Origin: Limnephilus marmoratus
Lineage: Eukaryota > Arthropoda > Insecta > Trichoptera > Limnephilidae
Assembly: GCA_917880885.1 (NCBI GenBank)
Contig: OU862928.1
Location: 38,986,962 to 39,050,961, forward strand
Direction of reading: 5' to 3'
Length of the DNA stretch: 64,000 nt
Shown here: one piece after another, positions 11,001-26,000 of the stretch
How positions within the stretch are numbered: the first letter of the stretch is position 1
Layout of the letters: each line of letters opens with the position of its first letter
The notes under the pieces: generated by a model
Told to the model about the DNA's origin: nothing
Seen by the model: only the letters and a program-made list of their open reading frames with translations
Databases searched by the model: none
Program-made: the position numbers and the translations under genes

Positions 11001-14000
11001 CAATTGAGCTATGACGGCTTATCTTATACCCGCCAAATGATTCAATATATACTAGTGTTTCATTCAACAATTACTGCTTATTATATTTTTTCCACCTGAA
11101 AACAACCAACTTTATTTTTGCGAGAGAGACACTGTTAGTGTTAAAACCGTCACTAGGTGGCGTCGAGACAAATTATGTTTTCATTTATTGGGGAAATACT
11201 TAAATTTGTCAAATATTAATTATTATTTTTTAATTGTTAAACTAACGTTTAAGACAAGATTTTTATGCATAGCACAAAGGTTAAGAATTATTATAAGCAA
11301 TAATTATCAGCCTGAAACACTCGTCCCCATTGAAAAATCTTCCGAGAAAAGATACATGACGCCAACGGGACTTGAACCCGTGCCCTTCTGATTGCCGGTC
11401 AGCTGCAATTTGTCTCGATGCCACCTAATGACGGATTTAACACTAACAGTGTCTCTCTCGCAAAAATAAAGTTGGTTGTTTTCAGGTGGAAAAAATATAA
11501 TAAGCAGTAATTGTTGAATGAAACACTAGTATATATTGAATCATTTGGCGGGTATAAGATAAGCCGCCATAGCTCAATTGGGAGAGCAGCTGACCGGCAA
11601 TCAGAAGGGCACGGGTTCAAGTCCCGTTGGCGTCATGTATCTTTTTTGTTTTTTAAAGAGTTTTATTAAATGTACATTTGTTACTTAAATTTAATTTTTC
11701 CGCGACCGGTTTCGATACAACCGTATCATTCACGAGCAGAATTAAAACTAACTTAAAAATTAAATGCAAGTACCAAAGATTAAATTAGGTGGGAGTAGTG
11801 GGAGGGATGATTTTGGGGGGAGGGGGAAAGCGGTGGGAAAGGGGGAAAGGGGGAAAAGGGGGAAACCCCTCCCCCCAAAATCATCCCTCCCACTACTCCC
11901 ACCTAATTTAATCTTTGGTACTTGCATTTAATTTTTAAGTTAGTTTTAATTCTGCTCGTGAATGATACGGTTGTATCGAAACCGGTCGCGGAAAAATTAA
12001 ATTTAAGTAACAAATGTACATTTAATAAAACTCTTTAAAAAACAAAATGTCTAGAAATTGTTACATAGTTAATGCCCAAGAAATACAAAAAAAAGTCATG
12101 TATCTTTTCTCGGTAGAATTTTCAATGTGGATGAGTGTTTCAGGCTGATAATTATTGCTTATAATAATTGTTACTGATTAAAACGTTAATTATTTATGCA
12201 TTGAACCGCATACTCGTTAATACGGAATATTTTTTATTCAAACAGTAAGATTTAGCTTTATTATTACGAAAAGTGAGTATTTCTGTTGGGGGAGACCAAA
12301 AACATACAAAAAATATGCATTTAACATTTTAATTTTGTTAAAATTAATTCACTCACGCGTTCACGCCATTGTTTATTCATCGTTTTTATTGGTTTTTATT
12401 TCATTACTTTAACACTTCATAGACAATCAATCAAATGCTGCCAATCATAGAAAAAATATTATTGCGTAAAACAAAGTGAATGCATTATCGATAACTTTGT
12501 ATCTGTATTTATAATAGTAGAACATGGAAAGAAATGAGTTAGAATAATTGAGAACTCCAGTCTAATTTTATTTTTTTTATTGAATAATGACCTTCATACT
12601 TAAATAACTGCGTATTTTTTTAGAGTTATTTTTAATAGTTAAAATAATTGTCAAAGTTTTAATTGTTCAAGATCCCCGAAAACCACCGCATATTGTGTTG
12701 TGAACCGTGTGACGTCATCACTCCTGAAAAGTTATTTTTATTTTCAACAGGTGTTGTCATTTTGTATGATAATTATACGGAAGAAAGATGATACTATTCG
12801 ATAACTTAAAACATGGTTAAAACATTATTTAGGTGGAATTATTTATTCAATAATTATATTATTATATTTTTTAATATTATTACGGGAGAGTGGTATAAAA
12901 ATTGTTTGAAATTATTATTTTTTTAGCTTTTAAAATCAATATTATCAAAAACGAAGAATCACCCACAAAAGTGTTGGCAAACGATATCAGCTGTCGATTG
13001 CGGCCATTTTGATTCTACTCCACGGCCAAATTTTGGCCTACGTAGCATTATGATATAGTATATTTATACGATTTTTTCATACAGTTTATATTTTTTCAAT
13101 ATTTTAAATAATAGAGATAAACTAATAGAGATGCCTCTATTTTTGATACTGAATTATTTAGGCTTAAATATTGTTTCAATAAACACAACAACTAAATCTC
13201 TATAAACAGTATGAAATAATAATAACATGAAATGTTGTTGATACTGATGGCTTGTGTCATACCTACATAATCAAAGTTTCAATACAATGACTGGTGACGC
13301 GTGACGTCAGCACTAACCATTCAGTAATACCAACTTTACAGTGTGTTTTGACGAGAGATTTAAAAATGCACTTTTTAATAATTTTTTAAGAACTCTACGT
13401 TTAATATTATGACATCAAACTTATATATTCAGCCATAATATTTTTCACTGGAGTTCCTTATTACACAAACCCGCTAGAAAAACCCTGCTTTACCAAACAA
13501 ACCATTCATTACCTGGGATGTTTTTTTAAATTATGATGACATGTGAGTTTATTTTACAGAATTTATTTTGTAAGATTGGTACTTCCGACAAATGTCATAT
13601 TTGATTGACTATTAGTAAAAAAAGGAACATTCCGTATTATCCGTGCATCAAACTTCGACAACACGAACGTTCCGTATTATCCGTGAGGTGGACTAAATGC
13701 ATATTTACCATAAGGTATTCAGTTTTTAACAAATAGGTAATAGACAATCAAATGTGACATTTGCCGAAAGTACCAACCTCATAACAGATATTCTTGATTC
13801 AAGTAGTTATTTACCTATCCAGGAATTAACGACGTTCAGTACCTACCTACTTCCTGGTTAAGCTAATTAATACAATAACCCCAAAAGCAGAACTCGGCTT
13901 AAATATTACTAAAAAATGGCTCGACTCTAACTTATTAACTTTAAATATAGATAAAACAAAATTCATAACTTTCAGCATAAATTCGAGAGGCCAACCCTCC

Positions 14001-17000
14001 AATAACATCCACCTTAAAATACATTCCTGTCAATCAACCATTGATATATCAACACAAACCCCATGCGACTGTCCCCCAATTACACAAACGGAAAATATTA
14101 AATATCTTGGTATATACTTCGACCGTTATATAAAATGGGATAAACATATAGATTCGGTAGTAGGAAAACTAAACAAGTTGATTTACTTTTTTAAAAACTT
14201 GAGAAATATTTTAAACATATGTGATAGATAAAATATATACCTCGCACTTGCACAATCCATAATGGAATACGGCATTATTGCCTGGGGCTGTGCCAGTAAA
14301 AAATACATTAATACACTGTTTAAAGCTCAGAAAACCCTAATAAAAGTAATACTTAAGTTACCAATACTAACACCCACGTCAATCATATTCGAAAAATTCC
14401 CAGTGCTGAAAATTCAAAAATTACATTCAAAACAAATACTAACTTTCCTTTACAAGAACTTATCCACATTTAACATTTCACAAAACTCTCGCAATACTAG
14501 AACAAGACATGCTCTCCAACTACAAATACCAAAAACAAACACATCCTTTGGACAAAAACACTACAGATACCAGGCTATAAAACTATACAATTCTCTTCCT
14601 ACACAATATAAAACAACTAATATTTTTGAATACAAAAAAAACATAAGAAACTGGCTACAATCTTTCTAACTTTTAATTTATAATTTTTGTCGAATTGAAG
14701 TCGATTTTATATTTTGATTTTTATTGTTTCTCTTCTTTATAGTAGCTATTAACACTCTTTTGTTTTACTATTCACAATTTATAATTTACTTCTGAAAAAT
14801 GTCCTCCACAACACAGGTGAACTCCTAGAGTGGAGGACAATATATTATACCTTTGTAACATAAATGTACTAAGAATAAATAAATAAATAAATAAATAAAT
14901 ATCTCTATCTCTTCTAAACATATTATAAATTAAAGTCCCCGCGTCGTATGTCTGTCTGTATGTCTGTCTGTTCGCGATAAACTCGAAAACTACTGAACGG
15001 ATTTTCATGCGGTTTCACCAATAGATAGAGTGTTTCGTGAGGAAGTTTTAGGTATGTAATTTGTCGAGGATTTGTGTAAATTGGTGGAAATATAACGACA
15101 ATTGTTAGAAAAGTCGGAAAAAGTCAAGCCTTCATCGAAAACGCTGCCTTATCCTTTTGGGATATAACAAAACAATGCATGGTGGGATATTCCTCTTTTA
15201 TAGATCTACAAAAAAAGTCCACGAAGGCATATATCTATCTTTTACGGATAGCTTACTATACCCATTCTATCTTCTAAAAAAATTGTCACGTACATTGCGG
15301 TAATTGAAAAGTTATTTAGACGGATACAGTTTTAAACCTTATTAACTTAAATTCGTTAGTTACCCCAAGCATTTCGTGCACATTATTATAATCTTTCACA
15401 CCATCTCATCGTATTATAAATTAAAGTCCTCCGCGTTATCTGTCTGTCTCTTCGCGATAAACTCAAAGACGGCGGTGGTTATAAAGGTTGGATAACCATC
15501 TAGTAGATGACGTTGTGCTTTATTAGCCACAGCAACGCGTGGCCGGGTCAGCTAAAAATCAATAAAACTAAACACTTGTAACCTAATCTAGGTTTTGATG
15601 ATTTCCTAACGAAATAATATCTTTTGAGAGGCTCTTTAAATAAAACATACATCCCAAATTTTCACTGGTTTGTGTAGCAAGCAGGGTTTGTCCAACGGGT
15701 ATGTAATTATTCTAATACCTTTTACCTAAACCAAGAATTGGTGATTTCCTATTTTTTTCCTATAATTTGAATATTGCATGGTTTAGTCTGAGGTCTCAAG
15801 AGAATAAATTTAATGTCATATAACAATATTTGAAAATTTTAGTTCAGGTTTAGGAGAACTCACAGTCGGCGGCCTTGGATCCAATCGGTAGCTGAGTGAC
15901 AAGTCCCTTCGGCAGCGGTGGACAGTCAGTCTTCCCGCAGCACACCAACTCCGACTCGTTATCAGTTAAGTCACATTTCTGTATCAAAGGAAGGTCATGT
16001 TAGGGGCGCGTAAGTCCAACATGTTGTTATTGTCAAAGATGTATAAAGGAGGAACATTACCTGTTGAAAAATGCCTTTATAGGCGGCCTCCTTCGCTGCT
16101 TGGCAGTTGGCGAATGGTTTGCACACTCCCGTCATCCCTGTGTTCTTGAGGGTGCAGTGACTTCCTGCAAAGAAGCAGACACACCAGAGTTACACAATAC
16201 GACATTTCTTCGAGGCAAAATCGGGGAACCGGCTAAAGGGCGTGGACTTCGAGCATCGTCTGCGGTTGGGCCGATAGCTATACGCATTCTCATTGAGACT
16301 GCCCGGTGGTCTATGTAATACTTTCTCTTGCTTTTCTTTTTATATATTTTATTTTCTTTCCGCTATTATAGTAATTACTTACATAACATAATCATATAAC
16401 TGTTTTTTCCTCATTACTTATTTTATTTACAGAAGGTTTCTTCGACTGGTCATAGCCGTTATTTTGATTTCTCTTTTTCTTTTACGAACACTATTTTCTC
16501 TTTTTGATGTTACCTATTTCAGAAGAATTATTCCACGGGCTGCTACTTCTATTTATCTTTTGTATAATGTTAATTTAAATACTTGCATACTGCTTACTAA
16601 CCCCGTATGCATGGATATTGGGGGGTCTAGAGTAGTTCAAATTAATGTAGTTTCGTTAAAAACAAAAAGTAGAGTCTTGACGTGTGCGGTGAAGGAGGAA
16701 ACCATATGTTTCCTTATAACGCGCCGTTGGGAAAGTAGTGGTGGGGTCCATTAAAAAATACAACATGAACATAAAGCTTATACCCACAATCCAGAAGTAA
16801 CGCACGTCAGTGGATTATTTGAGATTTGATGTTTGCCGGTCTACGGTCTACGGTATGTGGTATCTTCAAGAAATCCTAGCGATAAAGTGTCAAACATTCA
16901 GAGCCATTGATATTCCGTCTCAACGACTCGCAGCTTTAAAAAAAATATATAACACTTTTGTGTTGATGAGGAACCTTGACAAACCAAACTTACCATCAGC

Positions 17001-20000
17001 TACTGGATTTGTAATCATTAATTTATGGTAGATATACCTTCAACATTCCCCTCGCAGCAGACAGACGGAACAGCGCCATCCAAAGCACAAAACTGAAAAC
17101 AAAAACAAAAAAAAAGATTATTGAAAAATTATGTTTATATTCTTCGTTTTATTTTTATTTTTTATAGTGATACCTCACAAGAGTCTCAGCTGCTCCTGTC
17201 TGGAGCCTGTGAGACTATGGCATCCCCAATGTATGTATGTATGTTGTGAGGCTGAAGGGAGGGGAAGGAGATAGGGAAGAGGAAGGTGGGGAAGTACCTG
17301 GCTATTCAGATCTGGTCACCAAACACGGCTAATGCCATTTTAAGTAACGTTTTAATTCTGTGTGGTGATTTTACACCAAGGAGATACTGAGAGTATCTTC
17401 CACTCTGGAACGTGCCGCAAATATACTATATATTACTTGTAATTAAAAAATTGTGAAATAACACAAATTAATCAAATAAAATTTATTTGCAACGCCGGGA
17501 TTCGATCCCGCGACCTATGGAATGCGAGCCTTACCGCTGAACTATGCTGGCCGTCAACCATTTGTGTTGAAATATGTTGATAAGTTTTATTAAAAATAAT
17601 ATTAGGTATAGACAAAGACTAAATAAAATTGAATAAATATGATTTTTTTAAGCTGTTTACTTCATTGTGATTTTAGAAGAGTACAATGTTAGTGAAATTT
17701 AAATTATTTAAAAAAAAATAAAGAAGAGAGACATGCAGTGGTTACTATAAAAGTGTCAAATGCGGCATCACCTGAGGAGTTATTCCCTTCAGGGCTGCCT
17801 CCACGGCGACGGGGCACTTTGGTAACGGAAGGCACTTGCCGGCCCGCCCAGTTTCAGCTATCGTGCATTGATCACCTGCAAAAGCAACATGATCGTTATA
17901 TGAGGAGAGAGAAATATTATTGAGAGAATGATGATGAAATTTTGGGTATCATACCTTCAGGTACTGTCACCAGAGGGCAGCAAACAGTCAGCAACAGAAC
18001 ATTGTCATCGAAAGCGCAAACCTGAAAATATAATAGGCTTTGTCTTCATTGTGATTTTAATAATTAATTAAAAAATTCATTAAGATTTGAGTTATAATAT
18101 CATTGCAAATGTAAGTATTATTAACTGTAAGTAAAATTGTCGCAACTGTTAAAACATGTTGTTGTTTTACATAAACAGATCAACAGTACCTGTGGGAATT
18201 TGCCTTTACTGGCGGCCTCCATTGCTGTCGGACAGTTGCCGAATTGACTGCACACTCCCGCCTTCCCTGTATCCACCATTTTACACTTATCACCTTCAAA
18301 CAAAAAGAAACGCCAGAATTACACAACACAACAGGTGAAGGTGAATAAACTGTACGAAGTGAAAGTGAAGTACCTTCTGCAGGGATAGTAGTATTGTTTT
18401 TCTTGCATCTGGCTGGTAGTGGCGACAATTGTCCTGGTTCCCATGGGCAGCATACTATCAGCTGGTTTTCCGGGGAGGCGCACACCTGAAAACACACTAC
18501 GTTATTGTATTACCTATTTTTTTTTACTCCCTTCTTCTTTTTTCCTGATAAACATGCTGATCAGAACTGCAACGTCAAATATCGCTGCTTTATTCTTTTT
18601 CACAGAAATAAAACATCCTGATTTCAATACCATTGAACACCAATTGCCAGAATGAGAACATAACAGTTTTGTTTAGTGGACAAAAAGTTTTAAGTAGTGA
18701 AAGACATGTCATAAGTCATAATACCAGCCATGTTAAATATTTTGTTTTATTAAATGACATCACTTTGTACATACCTTTGATTCAATAGACAATTTCAAAA
18801 CCAATGGTAAATAACTATCTGCATGAAATTAAAATATATTATAAATGGTATAACATATTTTGTTTTTATAAAGTACTACACGAGTATTCCTCGTCAATAT
18901 TGTGTTTCATTGTAAATTGAACAATGTCATACGTTAAGTTACTTTAAAAAAATAACCAAATACGAAAAGCAGATACATACCACGTTCTTTGAAACATTCA
19001 ATGTTTTCAATTTAATATTCATAAATAAAGGAAGCTATTAGCAAAAAATGAGTGCAGCAATATATAAAACATGTAGGTTTACATATGCAAATAATTATTA
19101 GCATAAGTACACAAGTACATAATAATGCAAACATCTTCTGGTTCGGTTTATAATATGAGTTTGTTAATTTGCATCTTGTACTGCAGTGTTTTTAATTGTA
19201 AAATATCCATAGAAAAATACATATAATAACTAAGTAAGTTTGATTGGTAAAATGAATTAAAAATTAGTTTCATATATTTTTTTTACATTAACTCCACACA
19301 GGAGGCCCTGAGGAAAATAATTTCCCTCAGAGCCTATGTCATCTGGGATGATGTGTGGAGGGTCTTTTTGAGGAGAGGAAGGAATGAACATTGGTCTTGA
19401 AGAGACCCATGTTGTAGAAAGGTGGAAACACAGAGGCCGACAAATCATTCCACAGCCAAGCTGTTGAACACAAGAACGAGTCGAAGAAACGACCCGTTCT
19501 CATGTGACAAATGTCAACCGTGTACAAATATTGGGCACGCGTTTGGCGTGTTTACCGACTATGCACCGGTGCCGAAGGGATCAATGATGCTAGTTCCTCG
19601 GAGCATCTTCCATTGTAATACCGGTAGAACAAGGATAGCATTCCCAGATATGCAGAAAGATTAAATATATGTGACTTCACCTGAAATGGCGATCCTCGGA
19701 GTGTCGCTTCCATAACGACGGGGCACTTCCCTATGTATCTGCAAACACCCGGCTCGATGGTTCCCGTCATGACGCACAGATCTCCTGTAACATAATACCA
19801 GAACCAAGTGAGGGAAAGGAGACAAACCCGTGACTTCTGGATTCGTAGTTGAGGATTCTAACCCTCGACTACGCAGGCCGACACAGTTAGTCATTAGTCA
19901 CGATTATAGGTGGGTTGTTATTTGACCATCTCAATGTGAACTTTTAGTTCTCCAGATATTTCTTTTACATTAACTCCACACAAGATAATTTCACAAGAAT

Positions 20001-23000
20001 AATTTCTCTCTCGGTAATATTTGTTGATGCTGTGTAGAGGATCTTTTTTAGGGAAATTAGGAATGATCCTGGATTTTGACGAAAACCGTATTGTAGGAGG
20101 GAGGGAGAAAATTCAGGGGTTTACAAATAGTTACACAATTGAGCTGTGAACTAAGGAACAAATCGTAGAAACTACCTGTTCCCATGATGCAAATATTGGG
20201 ACCGTGATGTGCTGCGCCTGTGCTGTAAATATGCGATATCTTTGTTAAGATGGGACATCTTTTACCGGACCGCTAGTTTCTGCGCAAATTCAGTTTTTTT
20301 TTAATTGTTGGACTCCAGACCAGAGGTGGATCCCATTTGTCGTTTACACAAGTTCCTTGGAATATAATTCGGACGCTATAATGTGCATTTTTATCAAAAT
20401 TGAGTTGTGTTTTCCGACTGTGGCAAAATAATATAAACTATCTGTCTATCCTTGGAGGAAATATACGACACCTCACACTTGAGGCCATTCCGACATGCCA
20501 AGTATTTTAGTCAAGTGGAGAGTACAGTAGTAACTAAACGCGAACACCATCATTTTTGTAGAGTGGGTTAGTCATCTCATTAGCGGATTTAATCCATTTC
20601 GTTCTATTTTTTGGGCGAGTAAGAACCCCCACCACGCGTCCTTTTACACTGACCTGCGCAAATCCGCCGTTTTCGCAGAGATATGGAAGGGGAACGCGGG
20701 AGAAGGGACATGCAGGGAGAAACAATTTATTTCTTTGAACAAATGGCCAAATTATTGCCTAAATTATCTGAGCTGCTAGGAACCATTGGTCAAATGGGCA
20801 TAAAGTTGGGAATCATGGAAGGTGAATTAGGCGCCTACAAACAAATTATACAAAACCAACCACTCCAGTCCAACATTCAACTTGCTAATACCCCCAATTT
20901 ATGCGAGGCCCTCGACGAAATCGAAGATAGGAAAACTAGATCAAAAAATATAATTCTTTTTAATGTTCCTGAGAGCCAGTCAACAACTCAAGCGCAATGT
21001 ATTGCCGAAGACACAAACCGTGTTACAAGCATTTTAACTAAGGTCACCTCTTTGGATGCCAACAAAATAAAACTGTACAGACTAGGGGCCAAGCGCAGTG
21101 ACAAAATTCGGCCCATTAAAATGGAGTTTGGAGAAGAGTCACAAGCTAAGTTAATCCTCAAGAATAGACACGTTATTTCTAATGATATAAAAATTCATAG
21201 GTGATCAAACAATATTACAGCGGAAACAATTGTCCGACCTGAGGAAAGAATTAGAAAATCGCCTACAAGGTGGAGAAACGAATATAACCATTAAATACAT
21301 TAACTCTTGTCCAAAAATAATAAGTACATTGCCAAAAAACTAAGGAAATTAACTTCACTAAAAATTTATTATCAACATGTACGAGGGATACGAACAAAAC
21401 TTCAACAATTTTCCAAAACTGCATCAATTATTTCTCACGAAGTCATCATTCTTACAGAAACTTGGCTTGTTTCCGATATCAACACAGCTGAACTGGGACT
21501 ACCAAATCACAATGTCTACAGACTGGATAGAAACAAGAATACTAGTTCTAAATCAAGAGGTGGTGGTGTCTTGCTAGCAATTTCTAAGAAATTAGTCTCA
21601 AAGCAGCTTAACACTACCTATAAAAATGTGGAACATGTTTTTATTATGATTAACACTAACAAAAAAAAAATCATATTAGGTTGTGTTTATATTCCTCCTT
21701 CGTCTGATCCAATTATATACAAAAGCATATCGATGAGATTCAACTATAAATATCTAAATACCCCGAAACAAAAATAATCATCGCAGGTGACTACAATCTA
21801 CCTAACATTAATTGGGATCCTATGTCCTCAGAACTATCCGGAACTAATCGCTCTAACTTATCTAATATTGAAAGTGAAATACTTGAAATGTCCAATTTTT
21901 TAAATTTAAATCAATTAAATGAAAACAAAAACAGTAATGACAGAACTCTGGATCTAGTTTTTTCTAATGTCAAATCTGTAACCGTAACTAAATCCTTAGA
22001 TACTCTTCTTCCTTTGGACAATTACCACCCATCATTAGATATAACCATAAACAACACTATAGGTGAAAATCCTAAAATTAAACAAACGTCTCACAACTTT
22101 CATAAAGCCAATTATACTGAAATTTGTGACTTCCTCCTTAAGGATGATTGGTCATTTCTAAATGATGGTGAATTAAATGACAATATCAAACAATTTTACT
22201 GTATTTTAAAACAAAGTATAATAATCCATGTACCTGTTACGTCATGTAATATATCAAGTTTTCCTAAATGGTTCAACAATAATCATATTTACTTAGTCTT
22301 TAAAAAGAAGATTGCACACCACAAATTCAAAACAACGAGGTCATTTTATGATTATACTGAATTTCATAATTTGCGTAAGCAATGTGCTGTAACTTCAGAT
22401 AAATGTTACAAAAACTGTATAAAAAAGTTGAAAACTCTATAAAATGTAATGTTAAATCTTTCTTTAATTATTCTAAGTCATTAAAAAACAATTATTCTTC
22501 TATCCCTAACATTATGAACTATGGTGGTAAGACTTGTGCCAAAACTGATGATATTGTCAATCTATTTGCAGACTTTTTCAAAAGTGTATATGAGGATGAT
22601 GTCCCTGTTGATATTATTCCCGAATTTGTTACAGATATTAACTTGCAATTATCTGAATTAGTAATTAAACGTAACGATATTATTGCCACGATTAAACTCT
22701 TGGAACCAAAAACAAGTTCTGGTCCTGATAATGTCCCATTCATATTCTAAAAAAAAATGTATAAATTCTCTTTCTTATCCATTGTACAAAATCTTTAACA
22801 AATCTCTTAAAACAGGCCAATTCCCCAATAGCTGGAAATCCTGCTATCTCACCCCCGTGTTCAAGAAGGGTTAAAAAAAACAATGTTTGTAATTACAGAT
22901 CTATTTGTATTCTGTCTAGCATTCCAAAGCTCTTTGAAAAAATCATTCTTAGCAAAATATCCTCTAATATTAAACATGTAATTACCAATTGCCACCATGG

Positions 23001-26000
23001 GTTTGTCTCTTCTAGATCTACTCTCACAAACCTTACAGTATATGCAAACTATATAAACACAGCATTGACTAACAGGCTATAGGTAGTCTCCATCTATACT
23101 GATTTTTCCAAGGCTTTCGATAAGGTCTGCCACAAAATATTAATAAATAAACTAAAAAAATTAGGGATAAGTGGTAATTTTTTGGCTTGGTTGATAAGCT
23201 ACTTATCTGATAGGCTACTCTTTGTAAAGATCAATGACTGATTATCCCACGAATTTATTGCTACCAGCTTTATTATTTATCCAATTCATCAATGACGTTA
23301 CTAGCATTTTCCATGATGTCGAAGTTTTACTCTTTGCCGACGATATGAAACTGTTTAAAGTCATTAATGATGTGCACGATTGCATAATCTTGCAAGAAAA
23401 TCTCAATAGTTTTTTCAAATGGTGTTCAGGTAATAAATTCAGCAAAGTATTAACAAATGCCAAGTTATGAGGTTCTACAAAATTAAACGCCCAATAATAT
23501 ACAATTATGCACTCTGTATTGTAGACTTAATCTCTGTAGTTGAAATACTTGACCTAGGCATCATTTTTGACCTGAAAATCTGCTTTTTATCTCATGTAAC
23601 TACTATAGCCAACAGGTCTATGAAAATGTTGGGTTTTGTTTTAAGGATTTCCAAAGATTTTAAAAATATTCACAAATTAAAAATTGTGTTCACATCTCTC
23701 GTTAGAAGCATTCTAGAATATAACTCTACAATTTGGTCATCTGTCTTTAATAATCACATTAATATCATTGAAAAATTTCAACGCAAGTTTTTAAGGTCTA
23801 TTAATTTTCGACTTGGGATCCCTTTAGAATCAATAAATTATGACTTTTTATTACACTCATTGAAATTGTCGAAGTTAAGTGACAGAAGAAAAATTTTTGA
23901 TCTCATATTTTTATACAAAATTGTAAATCATCAGTTGGATAGCCCTGATACATTAAAGTTGATTCACTTTCATGTACCTACCATTAGATCAAGGTTCCCC
24001 AGTATGTATTATGTGACAATTATACGTCTGTCGCTGGATATAATAATCTTAATATATAAAACAAAGTCGGGTTAGTTACACTATTTATAACTCGAGAACG
24101 GCTGAACCGATTTTGATGATCTTTGATTTGTTGGATTTTTCTCCGCCCCGGATAGGATAATAACTATTAAAACATCACAAAAGTTAACGAAATAAATAGT
24201 TATAAAGAAAATTATTTTCCCCGTACATATTTTATGGAACGAATTCTCCTATTTTGAAAGAACTGCAGCAATATTGTGAGGGATATAATATTGAACTGTG
24301 CATGAATTCCAAACATTCAAAAACGTCAAATGTCAATACGTTGATTGCTGTGCATTTGTTTTTAATCATATAATGCTGCCCTTCTTTCTTACACACTCAA
24401 TGTCAATAGTCGAAAATGAGACAAATGGTGAACGTATGTCTGCACACCTCCAAAGGAAAAATACAATAATTATAATAAATCTCTGAAATGAAACGCATTT
24501 TTTTATATAAGCTCCACACAGGAGGCCCTGAGGAAAATAATATCTCTCAGGACCTATGTCATCTTAGGGGATGCTGTGTGGAGGATCTTTTTAAGGAATG
24601 GGGAGGATAGAAAGTTCTCGGAAGGAAAAAGGTATGAGGGGTGGATAGGAATCTGGAAGTCAGTGTGTCCGGGAGTGACGGACGTATGAATCCATCCCTC
24701 CAACTGTGGTGCAAGGCAATGGGTCGAGAGAGTCCGGCTGGAAAGGTCAAAAGGCCTCCCTCAACCAGTCTCCGAGCACCCCTGCTAAATCACCAAATGT
24801 AGCGAACCACTTGGGGTTGTCTATGGGGTGTTGGTTATTAAATAAATGGTTCCCGGGGCTGCGGCACCCGTATCCGCCTCCCGAATTCCCGTAAGTAATT
24901 GTAAAAGAAAGACAATCACAAAAATATAAATCCGTACACAACGCCATCTCTGATAATGACAAAAACAAAACACGGATAGTTGCGCATTGATAATTGCCTT
25001 ATTGCGTAATTTTTAACTTAATAAAAAAACTGAATTTAATTCAACAGTTATTGATTCTGAGGCGGTACGAAGCTCGTCGGGTCAGCTAGTTATATTATAT
25101 TATCATCAGATATATTCCCTAACAAACTCAACTTTCTCTAGTTCAAACAATTTTTAAAACCGGAACTCCAACTGACATAACCAACTACAGACCTGTAGCG
25201 GTTACTTAACCCACTCTGCTAAAACCATCGCAGCGCCACTGGTTAACGATCACACCAAAAATAAATATCTATGTGCGAGCCGCTGCCGGCACTGTAAGTA
25301 CGTCTAACGCTTTGTGACAATTAACGCGGCAACCTACTGGAAAGTTCCCGACTGCACAATACTTTATCAACACAGCGACTCGACTGTTCTCGAACGTTCT
25401 CACCTTAGGCGCGGCGGTCGAATTTCACACGCCGTTCTTGAAACTACTTGCCCGACCGGCAGAGTATAAAAGCCAGCGCAGCCGCATGCAGCTCAGTCTC
25501 AAGTCTAGTCTCCAGTCACACACACAGTTATACAGTGCATACCTTATCAGTTATCAGTGAATTCGTTCCATTGCGGTACCGGCCGAACGGCCAGCCCCGG
25601 CGACTCAAAGCCGGCACCTGTGCCCGTTGCGCCCGCAGCCTTCGAGGACCCATCATCTCGCAGCTAACATGGTCCACCGCACCATCAGCTTTGGAGAATC
25701 CTTTACCCGCGACTACAAGGCCCACCGCGTCTTCTGTCAAGGGTGCAGCAACATCTCAGGCATATCGAAGCCCGTCGCGCTTCGCTGCCACTGAGACTTT
25801 CTCCTCACAAGGTTCACCGCTGTCCATCTCCGCGATTCAAAGTGTCGAGCGACATCCTGGACGTCATGGTCTTCTCCACCACCTCGGTGCAGCGTTACAT
25901 GCTGGTGACATGCAGACCCGTGGTCTGCTCCACCACAGCATCTTCGACCATCATCATCAACTTCACTGCCAACGCCACTTCTGACTTGCACTCGCTACTA

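Larger units (their letters stand above)
20683..24046 (+). mobile_element. LINE B: decayed CR1/jockey-like LINE
   Basis: ORF1 remnant 20683-21204, endonuclease remnant 21307-21830, RT remnant 22683-23465 and C-terminal part 23467-24046. All are in order on the plus strand with multiple frameshifts. The right end is cut by a Helitron at 24047. It lies in intron 1 of the host gene, antisense to it. Confidence 0.8.

Noticed and set aside
10949..11020. A functional tRNA-Thr gene on the minus strand
   Set aside because: The cloverleaf is complete, but position 33 is C and the same head plus about 200-bp body occurs three times nearby, so it is a SINE head.
16464..17031. Plus-strand ORFs in the 16-17-kb region
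   Set aside because: No domain, located in introns and overlapping antisense to a well-supported clip exon.
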